Shown piece by piece: positions 17,329 to 25,157 of a DNA stretch of 36,658 bases; position 1 is the first letter of the stretch, and every line of letters begins with the position of its first letter. This stretch comes from Promethearchaeota archaeon (GTDB taxonomy: Archaea; Asgardarchaeota; Lokiarchaeia; Sigynarchaeales; SOKP01). The notes beneath the pieces are model-generated. The model worked only from the letters and a program-made list of their open reading frames with translations. It did no database searches and was not told the DNA's origin. Location: contig WJIN01000328.1 of the NCBI GenBank assembly GCA_014730295.1, positions 1 through 36,658 of the forward strand. Reading direction: 5' to 3'. The position numbers and the translations under genes were made by a program.

Positions 17329-18072
17329 TTGAAAACTAATTTGGTAGATTCTTCTAATAAAGGAAAATTTTTAATTTGTTTATCATTACATACATTTAGA
17401 GATATGTTATCATTGATGATTATTTTCCAAGCGGGTTCGATCAATTGGATTACAGACCCACCAGGGTCGATGTTTTTTATACTTTTGTTAGCATGTGCCA
17501 TCGCACTCGTTAGCGCAGGTCTTACAAAATGGCTTGTCGATACTGACGAGTTAGAGCGTAAGCAGCGTCAAATTAAGGCACATGAAGAAAAAAAGGAGCA
17601 AATCATTGAAATCGCGGAAAAAGATCCTCATAAATACCAGAAATTACGAAAACGCTGGGAACGCAAGGATGAAATGCTCAAGAAAACCCAGCAAAGTATA
17701 GCTATGCAACGATTAAAACCAACATGTATTACATTTCTTCCGATGATCATCCTCTTTGCTGTAATCAGAGGTCTTTTTGGGAATGAACCCGTCGCCTTAA
17801 CGGCCATGAACGCGAATGATGTTCCCCTACTTGGTGGCATTCTTGCCTCCGAAACTGGTGCAGAAGCTTGGACAGCTTTATTCTATGGAAGCATTAGAGC
17901 CATAGGGTCGACAGCTGGCTGGATTAATTTTACCGCATGGTATTTCTTATGCAGTCTGGGCATTAACACACTGGTACAAAGATTGCTCGGTTTGCAGACC
18001 CAGAGCTCTGGCGGTATGGAACAAATGATGGGGGGAAGTAAGGCAAAAGCACTAGAATTTCCGGACGTTTAA
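17329..18072 (+). CDS. EMC3/TMCO1/YidC-like membrane insertase (DUF106)
   Basis: DUF106 proteins are archaeal members of the Oxa1/YidC/EMC3 insertase superfamily. The protein has the expected order: a first membrane span near 48-68, then a long charged coiled coil in the cytosol (about 75-130, RKQRQIKAHEEKKEQ). A second span and a third span follow, with the WINFTAWYFLCSLGINTLVQRLLGL segment near the end. The first codon is a poor TTG; ATG at 17404 (residue 26) fits the family length better. It lies just beyond secY, as in many archaea, with one opposite-strand gene between. It should insert membrane proteins together with SecY. Confidence 0.9.
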   Translation: MKTNLVDSSNKGKFLICLSLHTFRDMLSLMIIFQAGSINWITDPPGSMFFILLLACAIALVSAGLTKWLVDTDELERKQRQIKAHEEKKEQIIEIAEKDPHKYQKLRKRWERKDEMLKKTQQSIAMQRLKPTCITFLPMIILFAVIRGLFGNEPVALTAMNANDVPLLGGILASETGAEAWTALFYGSIRAIGSTAGWINFTAWYFLCSLGINTLVQRLLGLQTQSSGGMEQMMGGSKAKALEFPDV

Positions 18073-18220
18073 GCATTAAAGTCTTAGATTATTTTCTCAA
18101 TTTGCTTCCCATTAATTTTTATTGAGAACATTTCAATAATCTATTTATTTAAATCTTGCTGCTCAAAAATCTACATTATTCCTAAAATAATAACCTCAAA
18201 ATTTAAAAAAATACTTTAAT

Positions 18221-18577
18221 CTATTCCAACTCAGAAAAATATTGATGAGGAGGTATTCCGTGTAATAAAGCCGTATGTAATAGAAGAATATTCATTTCCT
18301 CAGCACGTTCTACTCCTGCCCGCGTAATTTGTCTCATATTATCCAAAGATTTTTTGAGTGAGAAATGTTTTTGATGGAATTGACCAAAATATCCACCATA
18401 AGCTAAAAACATATTAAGCATAATTTCCAAATCCTCATCAGAATACTTTCTCGAACATTCCTCACATGCTGGGATAGGGATGAATTTAGATGTATATGTA
18501 TTCATTGGATTGTCAATCTTATTATTGCATATTCCACATATATTATTCTGTTTCAAGATTTTTGATACAGATTTCAT
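18221..18577 (-). CDS. hypothetical zinc-finger protein
   Basis: A 118-residue protein with two CxxC pairs (Cys14/Cys17 and Cys38/Cys41), as expected for a small zinc knuckle. A mostly helical C-terminal part follows (about 45-115), with several histidines near 68-71 and 102-111. AGAGGA lies 6 bases before the ATG. I do not recognise the family. It stands alone between the convergent EMC3-like gene and the NifX-like gene; co-transcription with the NifX-like gene is possible because both are on the minus strand. Confidence 0.65.
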   Translation of the reverse strand: MKSVSKILKQNNICGICNNKIDNPMNTYTSKFIPIPACEECSRKYSDEDLEIMLNMFLAYGGYFGQFHQKHFSLKKSLDNMRQITRAGVERAEEMNILLLHTALLHGIPPHQYFSELE

Positions 18578-18693
18578 GTATCCTCTTCTGAATAGAAGTA
18601 TTTAAACTAGGAGAATTTTAGGTTTTTTTACCGTAAGATGTTTTAAATATAAAAATCAAACAAAAGTTCAAAAATAGAAGAGAAAAAAGATGC

Positions 18694-19071
18694 TTAATTG
18701 GAATGGGGTTGATTTGTTCCCGTACAACTCGGACCGCCTAAAGGTTTTAGATTCTCTTTAAGGAGATGTTCAACATTTTCTTTTAAACTTCCCTCTACTC
18801 CCTGATAAAGGTTAATGCCAACTTGTAAAAACCCCATGTAGGGTCGACCCCCAATTCCACCGACAATCATATCAGTCACGTTTTTATCCTTCATATTCAA
18901 AACAGGCTCCATGCAGCTGGAATGGCCATCATTTTTAATCGCAAATTCCTTTGAAAGTGTCTTATCTTCGTCAACAAGAACACCCACAAAATAATTGCAG
19001 TGTCCAAAATGATTTGAAATTTTATCCCCTAATTCAGGACCATCCGAGGGGATACCAATAATTCTTTTCAT
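18694..19071 (-). CDS. NifX/NafY-type (NifB-associated) cofactor-binding protein
   Basis: The dinitrogenase iron-molybdenum cofactor family is a small ribonuclease-H-like fold that binds iron-sulfur or metal cofactors. The 125-residue protein has the family start (GIPSD, then ISNHFGHCNYFVGV near 18-31). The middle has a conserved MIVGGIGGRPYMGFLQVGINLY region (about 69-90), and the end has an extra Cys-containing GGPSCTG. Such proteins are common in archaea without nitrogenase, where they bind Fe-S clusters of unknown use. AAAGGTAA lies about 8 bases before the ATG. No nif genes are in the window. Confidence 0.88.
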   Translation of the reverse strand: MKRIIGIPSDGPELGDKISNHFGHCNYFVGVLVDEDKTLSKEFAIKNDGHSSCMEPVLNMKDKNVTDMIVGGIGGRPYMGFLQVGINLYQGVEGSLKENVEHLLKENLKPLGGPSCTGTNQPHSN

Positions 19072-19321
19072 TCTTAATTACCTTTAATACTGGTGTTTTT
19101 GTGTTTTCTAACAATTTCACTTTGAATTTGGAAATATTTCAAAAAAAATATAGTTTGGGCTTTTAGAATAAAAATGAAGGAATAATATGAGGGTGATATG
19201 TAGGTATATATGAAGATATATACAAAACCAAATGAAATAAACCTTTCACGAACATTTTTTCATAAAAAGTAAAAAATTTGAACTACAATGATTTTTCAAT
19301 TTTAAAAAAAAGATATCATAA

Positions 19322-19685
19322 CAATTAAAGCAATATAGGGATGAAAATCAACTGTTCAGTTATTTAGAGTTGACTCATAAGTTTGAATCGCGGTATATTG
19401 ATGCTCTTGTGGGAGGAAATATCAAAAACGAGCCTAAATTATTTAAAGAGCGCTCTCCAATACATCATTTAGAGCGATTGAAGTCGCCTCTAATTATTTT
19501 TCAAGGTGGAGATGATAAAATTGTTCCCCCCCAAGAATTCTCGGGAAATGGCAAAAATTCTCACAGAAAAAGGGATCCCAAATCAATATATCAAATATAA
19601 AAAAAAGGCGCACGGATTTCGAATACGCGAAAATAAAATTGATTATTTGAGAAAGGAATCGGTTTTTTTATCGCAAAATATTTAA
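19322..19685 (+). pseudogene. remnant of an S9 (prolyl oligopeptidase) hydrolase, frameshifted
   Basis: Only the C-terminal end of an S9-type peptidase remains: THKFESRYID near 19373-19402 and then IFQGGDDKIVPP with the catalytic Asp. After a run of seven C (19526-19532) the reading frame breaks; removing one C would continue into a segment with KKAHGFR, holding the catalytic His, and end at 19685. The serine-bearing part and everything upstream are missing: in-frame stops and AT-rich DNA begin at about 19319. The run of C might also be a sequencing slip, but the missing N-terminal two thirds show decay anyway. Confidence 0.75.
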
Positions 19686-19727
19686 TCAAATAAAGAATAA
19701 AAAGAAGTTTTTATAGTAAGAAAAAAG

Positions 19728-19829
19728 CGCAGCGAGAGGGATTCGAACCCCCGCATGGATTACCCACACTGGCTTTCTGGATATTTCCAGTTTCCAGGCC
19801 AGCGCTCTACCAGGCTAAGCGACCGCTGC
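19728..19829 (-). tRNA. tRNA-Ser (GGA) with a 17-base intron
   Basis: The minus strand folds as a class II tRNA. It has acceptor GCAGCGG with TCGCTGC (one G-U pair), a D-arm with GGT, and anticodon stem CTGGC/GCCAG. A long variable arm follows, and the T-arm GGGGG-TTCGAAT-CCCTC. The discriminator is G73, as usual for serine. The anticodon loop is 24 bases; removing 17 bases at the canonical 37/38 position leaves CTGGAAA, anticodon GGA. A TCCAG in the intron can pair with the anticodon side, as in bulge-helix-bulge introns. CCA is not encoded. Confidence 0.9.
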
Positions 19830-19878
19830 ATAAAAAGGAAAAGATTCTGATTTATTTTTAAAAAGTTCTCACAATAAC

Positions 19879-20157
19879 CTATCTAATAGGAACTTCAACT
19901 CTACTGTCTAATAGGTCTTCCAAGTCTGCATCTTTTATTGCGCTGAGAACATCTTCATGTTTCGCACCCTTCTTGATATCAATTACCTCATCAATAGGTT
20001 CAATATGTTTATAGTTCACTCTTCTTCTCTTAACTTTTGTCCCATCGATAAGAAGATAATTTTTGTCTACAATATCAACAATTACGCAATAATGGGCAGC
20101 TTCACGACCCATTGTTTTCACGCAGACTCTTCCAATGTCGTATACACTCATATCCAA
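19879..20157 (-). CDS. rpl14e: ribosomal protein L14e
   Basis: An archaeal/eukaryotic large-subunit protein with an SH3-like barrel. The 92-residue protein opens with DIGRVCVKTMGREAAHYCVI and continues through LLIDGTKVKRRRVNYKHIEPI, both diagnostic of L14e. GGTGA is 4 bases before TTG 20157 and 10 before ATG 20151, so either may be used. In many archaea L34e, Cmk and L14e are adjacent; here L34e and Cmk are nearby on the same strand, but an esterase on the other strand interrupts. Confidence 0.93.
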   Translation of the reverse strand: MDMSVYDIGRVCVKTMGREAAHYCVIVDIVDKNYLLIDGTKVKRRRVNYKHIEPIDEVIDIKKGAKHEDVLSAIKDADLEDLLDSRVEVPIR

Positions 20158-20374
20158 TTTGTCACCAAATTTTTTAATTCCATTATCATACTAGTCTCCA
20201 CCAGTCTGATAACGTTATTTGTTAACCTTAGAAATTATTGATTTCTAAAAAAATTATTGGATTATTGCTTATGATTAGGGCTAAAGTTCTTTTGGTCTTT
20301 TCTATGATTAGATAATAATATTAATATGATGAGAAATTATATTATGAATAATTAAAGCATTTTCAGGTGAAAAT

Positions 20375-21268
20375 ATGGTCAGTAAAGGTATGAAAAATGT
20401 AATAAAATTGCTTAAAAAATTTCAAGATATGACTGAAGAGACAACTGTTGAATCAACGAGAAAGGGATTGGAACAAATGGGGGCAATGAATAAAATTCCA
20501 GATGACATCCGGTGTGAAAAAGTGGAGATAAATGGTATAGACGGAGAATGGATAAAAGCTCCCGAAATTAAACAGAATAAGGTATTATTATATTTACATG
20601 GAGGCGCATTTGTAGCGGGATCTATAAATACACATAGAGATCTGATTTCTAGGATCTCGCGGGCAGGAAACATAAAAGTGATAGCAATCAATTATCGTTT
20701 AGCACCAGAGCATCCATATCCCGCCGGCTTAGAGGATTCATTCAATACCTATAAGTGGCTTATTTCTAAAAAGAATTATAATCCACATAATATAATAATA
20801 GGAGGTGATTCAGCAGGAGGTACCTTAACAATATCAACGTTAATCAAGATTAAGAAGGAACAGCTCCCTTTTCCCGTGGCGGCATTCTGTCTATCTCCTG
20901 CAACTGATATGACTGGTTCAGGTGAAACATACACAACAAAAGCAGATCTTGATCCTTTTCTTACACCTGAACTGGGAGATCTCGTCTTAGAGAATTATTT
21001 GAAGGATGCTGATCCCGAAGACCCCCTAGTGTCGCCTCTCTATGCCGATCTTGAAGGGTTGCCCCCAATTTATATTCAAGTCGGAACTTCAGAAATCTTG
21101 TTAGATGACTCAATCAGAATCGCTAAGAAATTGGAAGATGCTGGGGTAGAGGTAGAATTGGATGTCTGGGAAGATATGATACATGTATTTGCTGCATTTG
21201 CCGCTTTTGCTCCAGAAAGTCGGGAAGCAATCGAAAAAATTGGCAAATTTATCAAAAAACATACTTAA
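20375..21268 (+). CDS. alpha/beta hydrolase, hormone-sensitive-lipase (family IV) esterase
   Basis: Family IV esterases hydrolyse short acyl esters. The 297-residue protein has the oxyanion-hole HGGAF (75-79), the nucleophile elbow GDSAG (144-148, Ser146) and the histidine in MIHVF (His270). The usual acid position (D in the DPLRD region) is Glu240 in SEILLDDS; Glu is known there in some members. A helical cap occupies the first 45 residues. AGGTGA with a 4-base spacer sets the ATG. There is no signal peptide, so it is cytoplasmic. It interrupts the L34e/Cmk/L14e group and probably arrived separately. Confidence 0.93.
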   Translation: MVSKGMKNVIKLLKKFQDMTEETTVESTRKGLEQMGAMNKIPDDIRCEKVEINGIDGEWIKAPEIKQNKVLLYLHGGAFVAGSINTHRDLISRISRAGNIKVIAINYRLAPEHPYPAGLEDSFNTYKWLISKKNYNPHNIIIGGDSAGGTLTISTLIKIKKEQLPFPVAAFCLSPATDMTGSGETYTTKADLDPFLTPELGDLVLENYLKDADPEDPLVSPLYADLEGLPPIYIQVGTSEILLDDSIRIAKKLEDAGVEVELDVWEDMIHVFAAFAAFAPESREAIEKIGKFIKKHT

Positions 21269-21289
21269 TAAACTAAATTCTCTATTTTT

Positions 21290-21835
21290 TTACTTGATAT
21301 CTTCATTCTCTAAATATTCTATTATTTTTTCAATGACATCTTCTACAGAATGAGTTCCCGTGTCAATAATTAAATCAAACACCTCATCTCTGTTCTGCTT
21401 ATCCGTGAGATCTATATCATAGAGCTCGATAAAGCGTTGAATCTCAGAATTTTCCCGTGATTTGGTTTCTTCTAATTTTTCCTCAAAACCAGAATTGTCT
21501 CGATCAACCATCCGTTTCACTCTCGTCTTAAGCGGAGCTTTTAGGAGGATTTTACAATCTGCTCGATCTTTAAGAAGATATGCGCTTAGGAGACTGTCAA
21601 TGACAATCTTATCTGTATCCTTTGCAACTTCAATCACCTTCTTATCTAAATCTTTATCAATTTCGGGATGGTCTTCCACGTATTTTGAGAATTCTTCTAA
21701 ATTCATACCAAATTCTTCTGCAAGGTCTCTGAATGCTTCTCCAGTGGAATAATACTCTAAATTAAGTTTTTCAGCTAATTTTTTTGCTACAGTGCTTTTG
21801 CCAGTACCATGAAATCCACCTATAGCTAAAATCAT
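21290..21835 (-). CDS. cmk: cytidylate kinase, archaeal type
   Basis: Phosphorylates CMP/dCMP (and possibly UMP) with ATP. The 181-residue protein has the P-loop GFHGTGKST (7-15), the STGEAFRDLA base-binding region (30-39), IVIDS near 75, and an Arg-rich lid (KTRVKRMVDRDNSG). It is the short archaeal form. No ribosome-binding site is visible. It lies between L34e and L14e, a classic archaeal arrangement, with the esterase inserted on the other strand. Confidence 0.93.
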   Translation of the reverse strand: MILAIGGFHGTGKSTVAKKLAEKLNLEYYSTGEAFRDLAEEFGMNLEEFSKYVEDHPEIDKDLDKKVIEVAKDTDKIVIDSLLSAYLLKDRADCKILLKAPLKTRVKRMVDRDNSGFEEKLEETKSRENSEIQRFIELYDIDLTDKQNRDEVFDLIIDTGTHSVEDVIEKIIEYLENEDIK

Positions 21836-21996
21836 TTTCGAAGGAATAACACAATGGAATAGTTTTTGTGCAAATAAAGGTATCTATCTAAAAAAGAGTT
21901 CTGGATAGAAAAGGAACTTAGAAAAACAAAGTCAATAAAAGTGTAGAAGGGATTGGACTATATTATCTTTGATAAAAAGAGATTGGAACGGGTTAA

Positions 21997-22263
21997 TTAA
22001 CGCCTAATTTGTTCTTGAATAAGTCGCTGTAAACATTTTGCACAATATCGTCCACTTTCTAGGCGTGTTGGTCTTCGGTCTGTTTTATTTGTTTTCTTCA
22101 TCTTAGAAGGTCTTTTCCTTGGGACAGATTGCAATGGTTTTTTGCAAATTGCGCATTGTGCTCTACTCGGTCGTTTTCTCCAATAATGTTTTTTATTCTC
22201 ATTTCCGGGAGTTCTAACATCCTTACGCTTCTGGCTCTTCGATCTCAAACCTGGTCGCGGCAT
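21997..22263 (-). CDS. rpl34e: ribosomal protein L34e
   Basis: A small zinc-binding large-subunit protein of archaea and eukaryotes. The 88-residue, strongly basic protein starts MPRPGLRSKSQKRKDVRTPG and has two CxxC pairs (Cys37/Cys40 and Cys74/Cys77) that should hold zinc. RAQCAIC and RYCAKCLQ are typical. It precedes cmk by about 160 bases on the same strand, the usual archaeal neighbourhood. Confidence 0.95.
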   Translation of the reverse strand: MPRPGLRSKSQKRKDVRTPGNENKKHYWRKRPSRAQCAICKKPLQSVPRKRPSKMKKTNKTDRRPTRLESGRYCAKCLQRLIQEQIRR

Positions 22264-22333
22264 TTTACTCGTCCATTCAATTGATTTTATAATTCAAAAA
22301 AGAATCGAAACTTAATTAATTTTTTTGTTTCTT

Positions 22334-22978
22334 CTAAACTTTAAGGCTGAGAAGATATTGAAATTCTTGAAAGAGATCATATAAATGATTTACTACTTTT
22401 TCTTGGTACTCCCGATTTGTTTTTAACGTTTCTATGTGAGCAGTCACATGTTTATAAATTTTGGTTATTTTTTGGGAAAGATTCTGTAAACCAGGAAATG
22501 TTCTTGTTTTTTCAATAAGTTCTTGAAACAAATTTAAAATAAATGACTCACCAATAGAGATTTCTAACTTTATCGCATCCATTAAAGTGATAAAAGAGCT
22601 CGTGATTTCAGAGGTAATTCCTGGGATATGAAGTATAGAAGATTTTAAAAGGCTTCCATACCGATTATTTGTATTAATCTTGTGTTGATAGGAAGCTTTC
22701 GCTAAATTTAATTCTGAAATCTTATCTATAGTTCGTATAGCTTTATTATATTCATGGATATAATTATTTTTCTTAATAAGGTCGGAAAAAATAATGTTCC
22801 TTTGTTTGAGCGCAATTTTAATTTGTAAGAGTTCATAAACCGCATTCTTAAAAGATTTTTGGAAAAAATCAGCATTTAATTGTCCTTTTTGATATTTCTC
22901 ATCCAGTTTATTTATAATGCTAATATTTGCGAATAATTCAGATTCTAATTGCGAGACTGATTTCTCCCGATAACTCAT
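22334..22978 (-). CDS. helical protein of unknown function
   Basis: A 214-residue protein, almost wholly helical with a heptad-like pattern (about 5-90 and 165-210) and no membrane span. No enzyme motif is visible and I do not recognise it. It lacks a ribosome-binding site, so it may be leaderless. It lies upstream of L34e on the same strand with a 70-base gap; a shared transcript is possible. A scaffold role would be conjecture. Confidence 0.65.
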   Translation of the reverse strand: MSYREKSVSQLESELFANISIINKLDEKYQKGQLNADFFQKSFKNAVYELLQIKIALKQRNIIFSDLIKKNNYIHEYNKAIRTIDKISELNLAKASYQHKINTNNRYGSLLKSSILHIPGITSEITSSFITLMDAIKLEISIGESFILNLFQELIEKTRTFPGLQNLSQKITKIYKHVTAHIETLKTNREYQEKVVNHLYDLFQEFQYLLSLKV

Positions 22979-23041
22979 AAAATAATCTTAGTTAGAATTG
23001 AATAAAGTTGTTATAAAAGTGGTCTTCTAAGTTTATAAAGT

Positions 23042-23971
23042 TTAACTAAAAAAAACGGGACGTAAGAAATAAAAGAAGACCGCGACTAAAATCGAAATGA
23101 TGAATGAAGGAATTAGCACTCTCCACGTAGAGGAATTTGATAATTCTCGGATTGCGACCGTTATTAAGATCGGTACCCAAATAGCAAGTACTAAGCCATC
23201 CACAGTATATAATACAATCCATATATCTGATTCAATCATCGCAGAAAATATTGAAGGGTCCAGTAACCCACTCACACTGAGCGAAATATTAGGAAATCCA
23301 ATCAATACGACGAGAAAGTTGATGAAATTTGCAATTAAGAAGGGGAAAAATGCACAAAACATCACTTTTGATTTATAAGCCTCTTGTTTTTGTAATAATG
23401 TTCCTCCCTTATAGATACTGAAAGGACTTAATTCACGATCCTTAAATTTTTTGCCCTCCGAAGGAGTTGTCCCAAAGCGAGATTCAATTCGTTCTGTAAA
23501 TCCAACGGAGTAATTTGCTCCTAGTGTATATAACCAGATGAGGAATTTATAGAATAAGAATTGAAGTATCAAACCAAATAAAAGAAAACCAAGGAAAAAA
23601 CTTAAATCATACACAAAAACCCATAAAGCAAAAGGAGGAGATACTCCTCCAATAGAAATAAACTGAAAATGAATTGTAAACGCCCATCCTATTAATGCAT
23701 ACATTAATGAGTTCATTAGAAGAATAATATATCCGGGAGCTGACTTTCTTAGGTGATTAATATCCCAAAACGCACGAGCAGGATTAATTAAAAGGTAAAG
23801 AAATTTCAAATACCATGGATAAGGATTAGTCCATTCTTCTTCGATGCGTTTAAAGATAGGAACCTTCTCTACTTGTTCAGCTCTTAATCTTTTACCACAA
23901 AATGTGCAAGCAAAGGAGTCCGAGCGATTTTCGTTCCCACAGCGTGGGCAGCGTTGAATAGCTGTTGACAT
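23042..23971 (-). CDS. zinc-ribbon, Yip1-like membrane protein
   Basis: The 309-residue protein joins an N-terminal zinc ribbon (Cys8, Cys11, Cys22, Cys25, with CPRCG and CTFCG) to a multi-pass membrane domain. The linker WTNPYPWYLKFLYLLINPARAFWDI and about five to six spans resemble archaeal Yip1-domain proteins (Pfam Yip1). Eukaryotic Yip1 proteins act in membrane traffic with Rab GTPases; archaeal ones are uncharacterised. The gene has no ribosome-binding site and is the last on this strand before the 24-28 kb operon, separated from rtcA by about 100 bases. Confidence 0.72.
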   Translation of the reverse strand: MSTAIQRCPRCGNENRSDSFACTFCGKRLRAEQVEKVPIFKRIEEEWTNPYPWYLKFLYLLINPARAFWDINHLRKSAPGYIILLMNSLMYALIGWAFTIHFQFISIGGVSPPFALWVFVYDLSFFLGFLLFGLILQFLFYKFLIWLYTLGANYSVGFTERIESRFGTTPSEGKKFKDRELSPFSIYKGGTLLQKQEAYKSKVMFCAFFPFLIANFINFLVVLIGFPNISLSVSGLLDPSIFSAMIESDIWIVLYTVDGLVLAIWVPILITVAIRELSNSSTWRVLIPSFIISILVAVFFYFLRPVFFS

Positions 23972-24068
23972 AATTTGAAAACTTAGTAGTTTATATAAAT
24001 AACATAAAATTTACAAATAAAAATTTTTCTCGTTCTGGCTTAAATTTTTAGAAAATATTGTTCTAAAA

Positions 24069-25157
24069 TTATTCGTTTATCCTTTCATATTCAATAATCG
24101 AGAATTTGTCTTTCTTGTGAATATGATATTCTCTTTCTGTAAATAATTTTAAGAGTTCCATATTGGTTTTTGCATGGCTAGTTATCTCTAAAACCTTGAT
24201 TTTAGATGATTCAGGAATGAATGCCATAAGGGGTATCAATTGATCACTTAGATATTCATCAACGGGAATTTCACTGTTAATATATTTAATTATCTTATTT
24301 GCCGCCATTTTACCAACCTTTTCCGACGAGACATGTTTTTCTCCGATAATCGTTCCCGAAGAAATTATTGCGCCCGTACTGGAACGAGCCCATAATGAAA
24401 GTCCGACTCCAGTACTATATGCATTTACATAATCGTAGATAATATTTGCGTTAATATCTAACTCTTTTCTAATAGTGCTCTCAGCAGATGTTTTAATCCG
24501 TTCAGCGACATTAGCATTTGAGAGTGTCTTAGTAGAGGCGATGCGTCCTTGGATGAGTTTTATCTCTCCGAGTTCAGTTAAATTGATAGGTTTCATTTGA
24601 TCTTGAGGAGGATGGATAATACAACGCGTTTGAGCGCCTCCTTTAGGGTAAAATCCATATTTCTCGATATCTATTTCAATATTATATCCCAAATTTCTAT
24701 AGATCTGGTAGGTTACATTATTCAGATAATGAAGACCAGGAGCCCATTTTCCCAAGGTTCCTCCCCCGTTGAGATAAATATTAACCTGTGAAGGTTTAGA
24801 GAACTTCATACATGCAATTTGTAAAGGTTGTATCAACAACCCAATACTAGCTGCTGTTCGAATATCCACATTAATTTGTTGCTTCAATTTTTCAGTGTTT
24901 GGTTGGAAAGTTATTTCTTTTGTACCTACAGAGCATTTGCTTAGTTTACTATTGGTCAATTTAGCCAATGTTTTCAGACCTAAAACATGTTGAAGGCGTA
25001 ATCCTGGTTTGGATCGATTTGCTCTTATATTAAACACCTTAATAGGCTGGTTAAAGAGGATGGAAAATCCCGCGCTTAATCTCAATATTGACCCACCGCC
25101 TTCCCCAAAGGAGCCATCAATCTCCATTAATTCTTTTTTTTTAGTCATTTTTTTCAT
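24069..25157 (-). CDS. rtcA: RNA 3'-terminal phosphate cyclase
   Basis: Makes 2',3'-cyclic phosphate RNA ends with ATP. The 362-residue protein has the family motifs GEGGGxxLR (18-26), RAxRxxPGLRxQH (45-57) and GFYPKGG (168-174), and the AMP-accepting histidine in ITSHAKTN (His328). It is a catalytic RtcA, not the Rcl1 ribosome-assembly paralogue. Several ATG codons crowd the start (25157, 25148, 25127). It overlaps the end of the Nudix-NMNAT gene by 17 bases, so translation is coupled. It closes a four-gene operon beginning at 28057. Confidence 0.95.
   Translation of the reverse strand: MKKMTKKKELMEIDGSFGEGGGSILRLSAGFSILFNQPIKVFNIRANRSKPGLRLQHVLGLKTLAKLTNSKLSKCSVGTKEITFQPNTEKLKQQINVDIRTAASIGLLIQPLQIACMKFSKPSQVNIYLNGGGTLGKWAPGLHYLNNVTYQIYRNLGYNIEIDIEKYGFYPKGGAQTRCIIHPPQDQMKPINLTELGEIKLIQGRIASTKTLSNANVAERIKTSAESTIRKELDINANIIYDYVNAYSTGVGLSLWARSSTGAIISSGTIIGEKHVSSEKVGKMAANKIIKYINSEIPVDEYLSDQLIPLMAFIPESSKIKVLEITSHAKTNMELLKLFTEREYHIHKKDKFSIIEYERINE

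Noticed and set aside
18694..19071. Nitrogen-fixation gene
   Set aside because: NifX/NafY-like proteins are common in archaea without nitrogenase, and no other nif gene is in the window.
24069..25157. RtcA thought to lack its catalytic histidine (Tyr in EYLSDQL)
   Set aside because: The AMP-accepting histidine is in the later ITSHAKTN motif (His328), which is intact.
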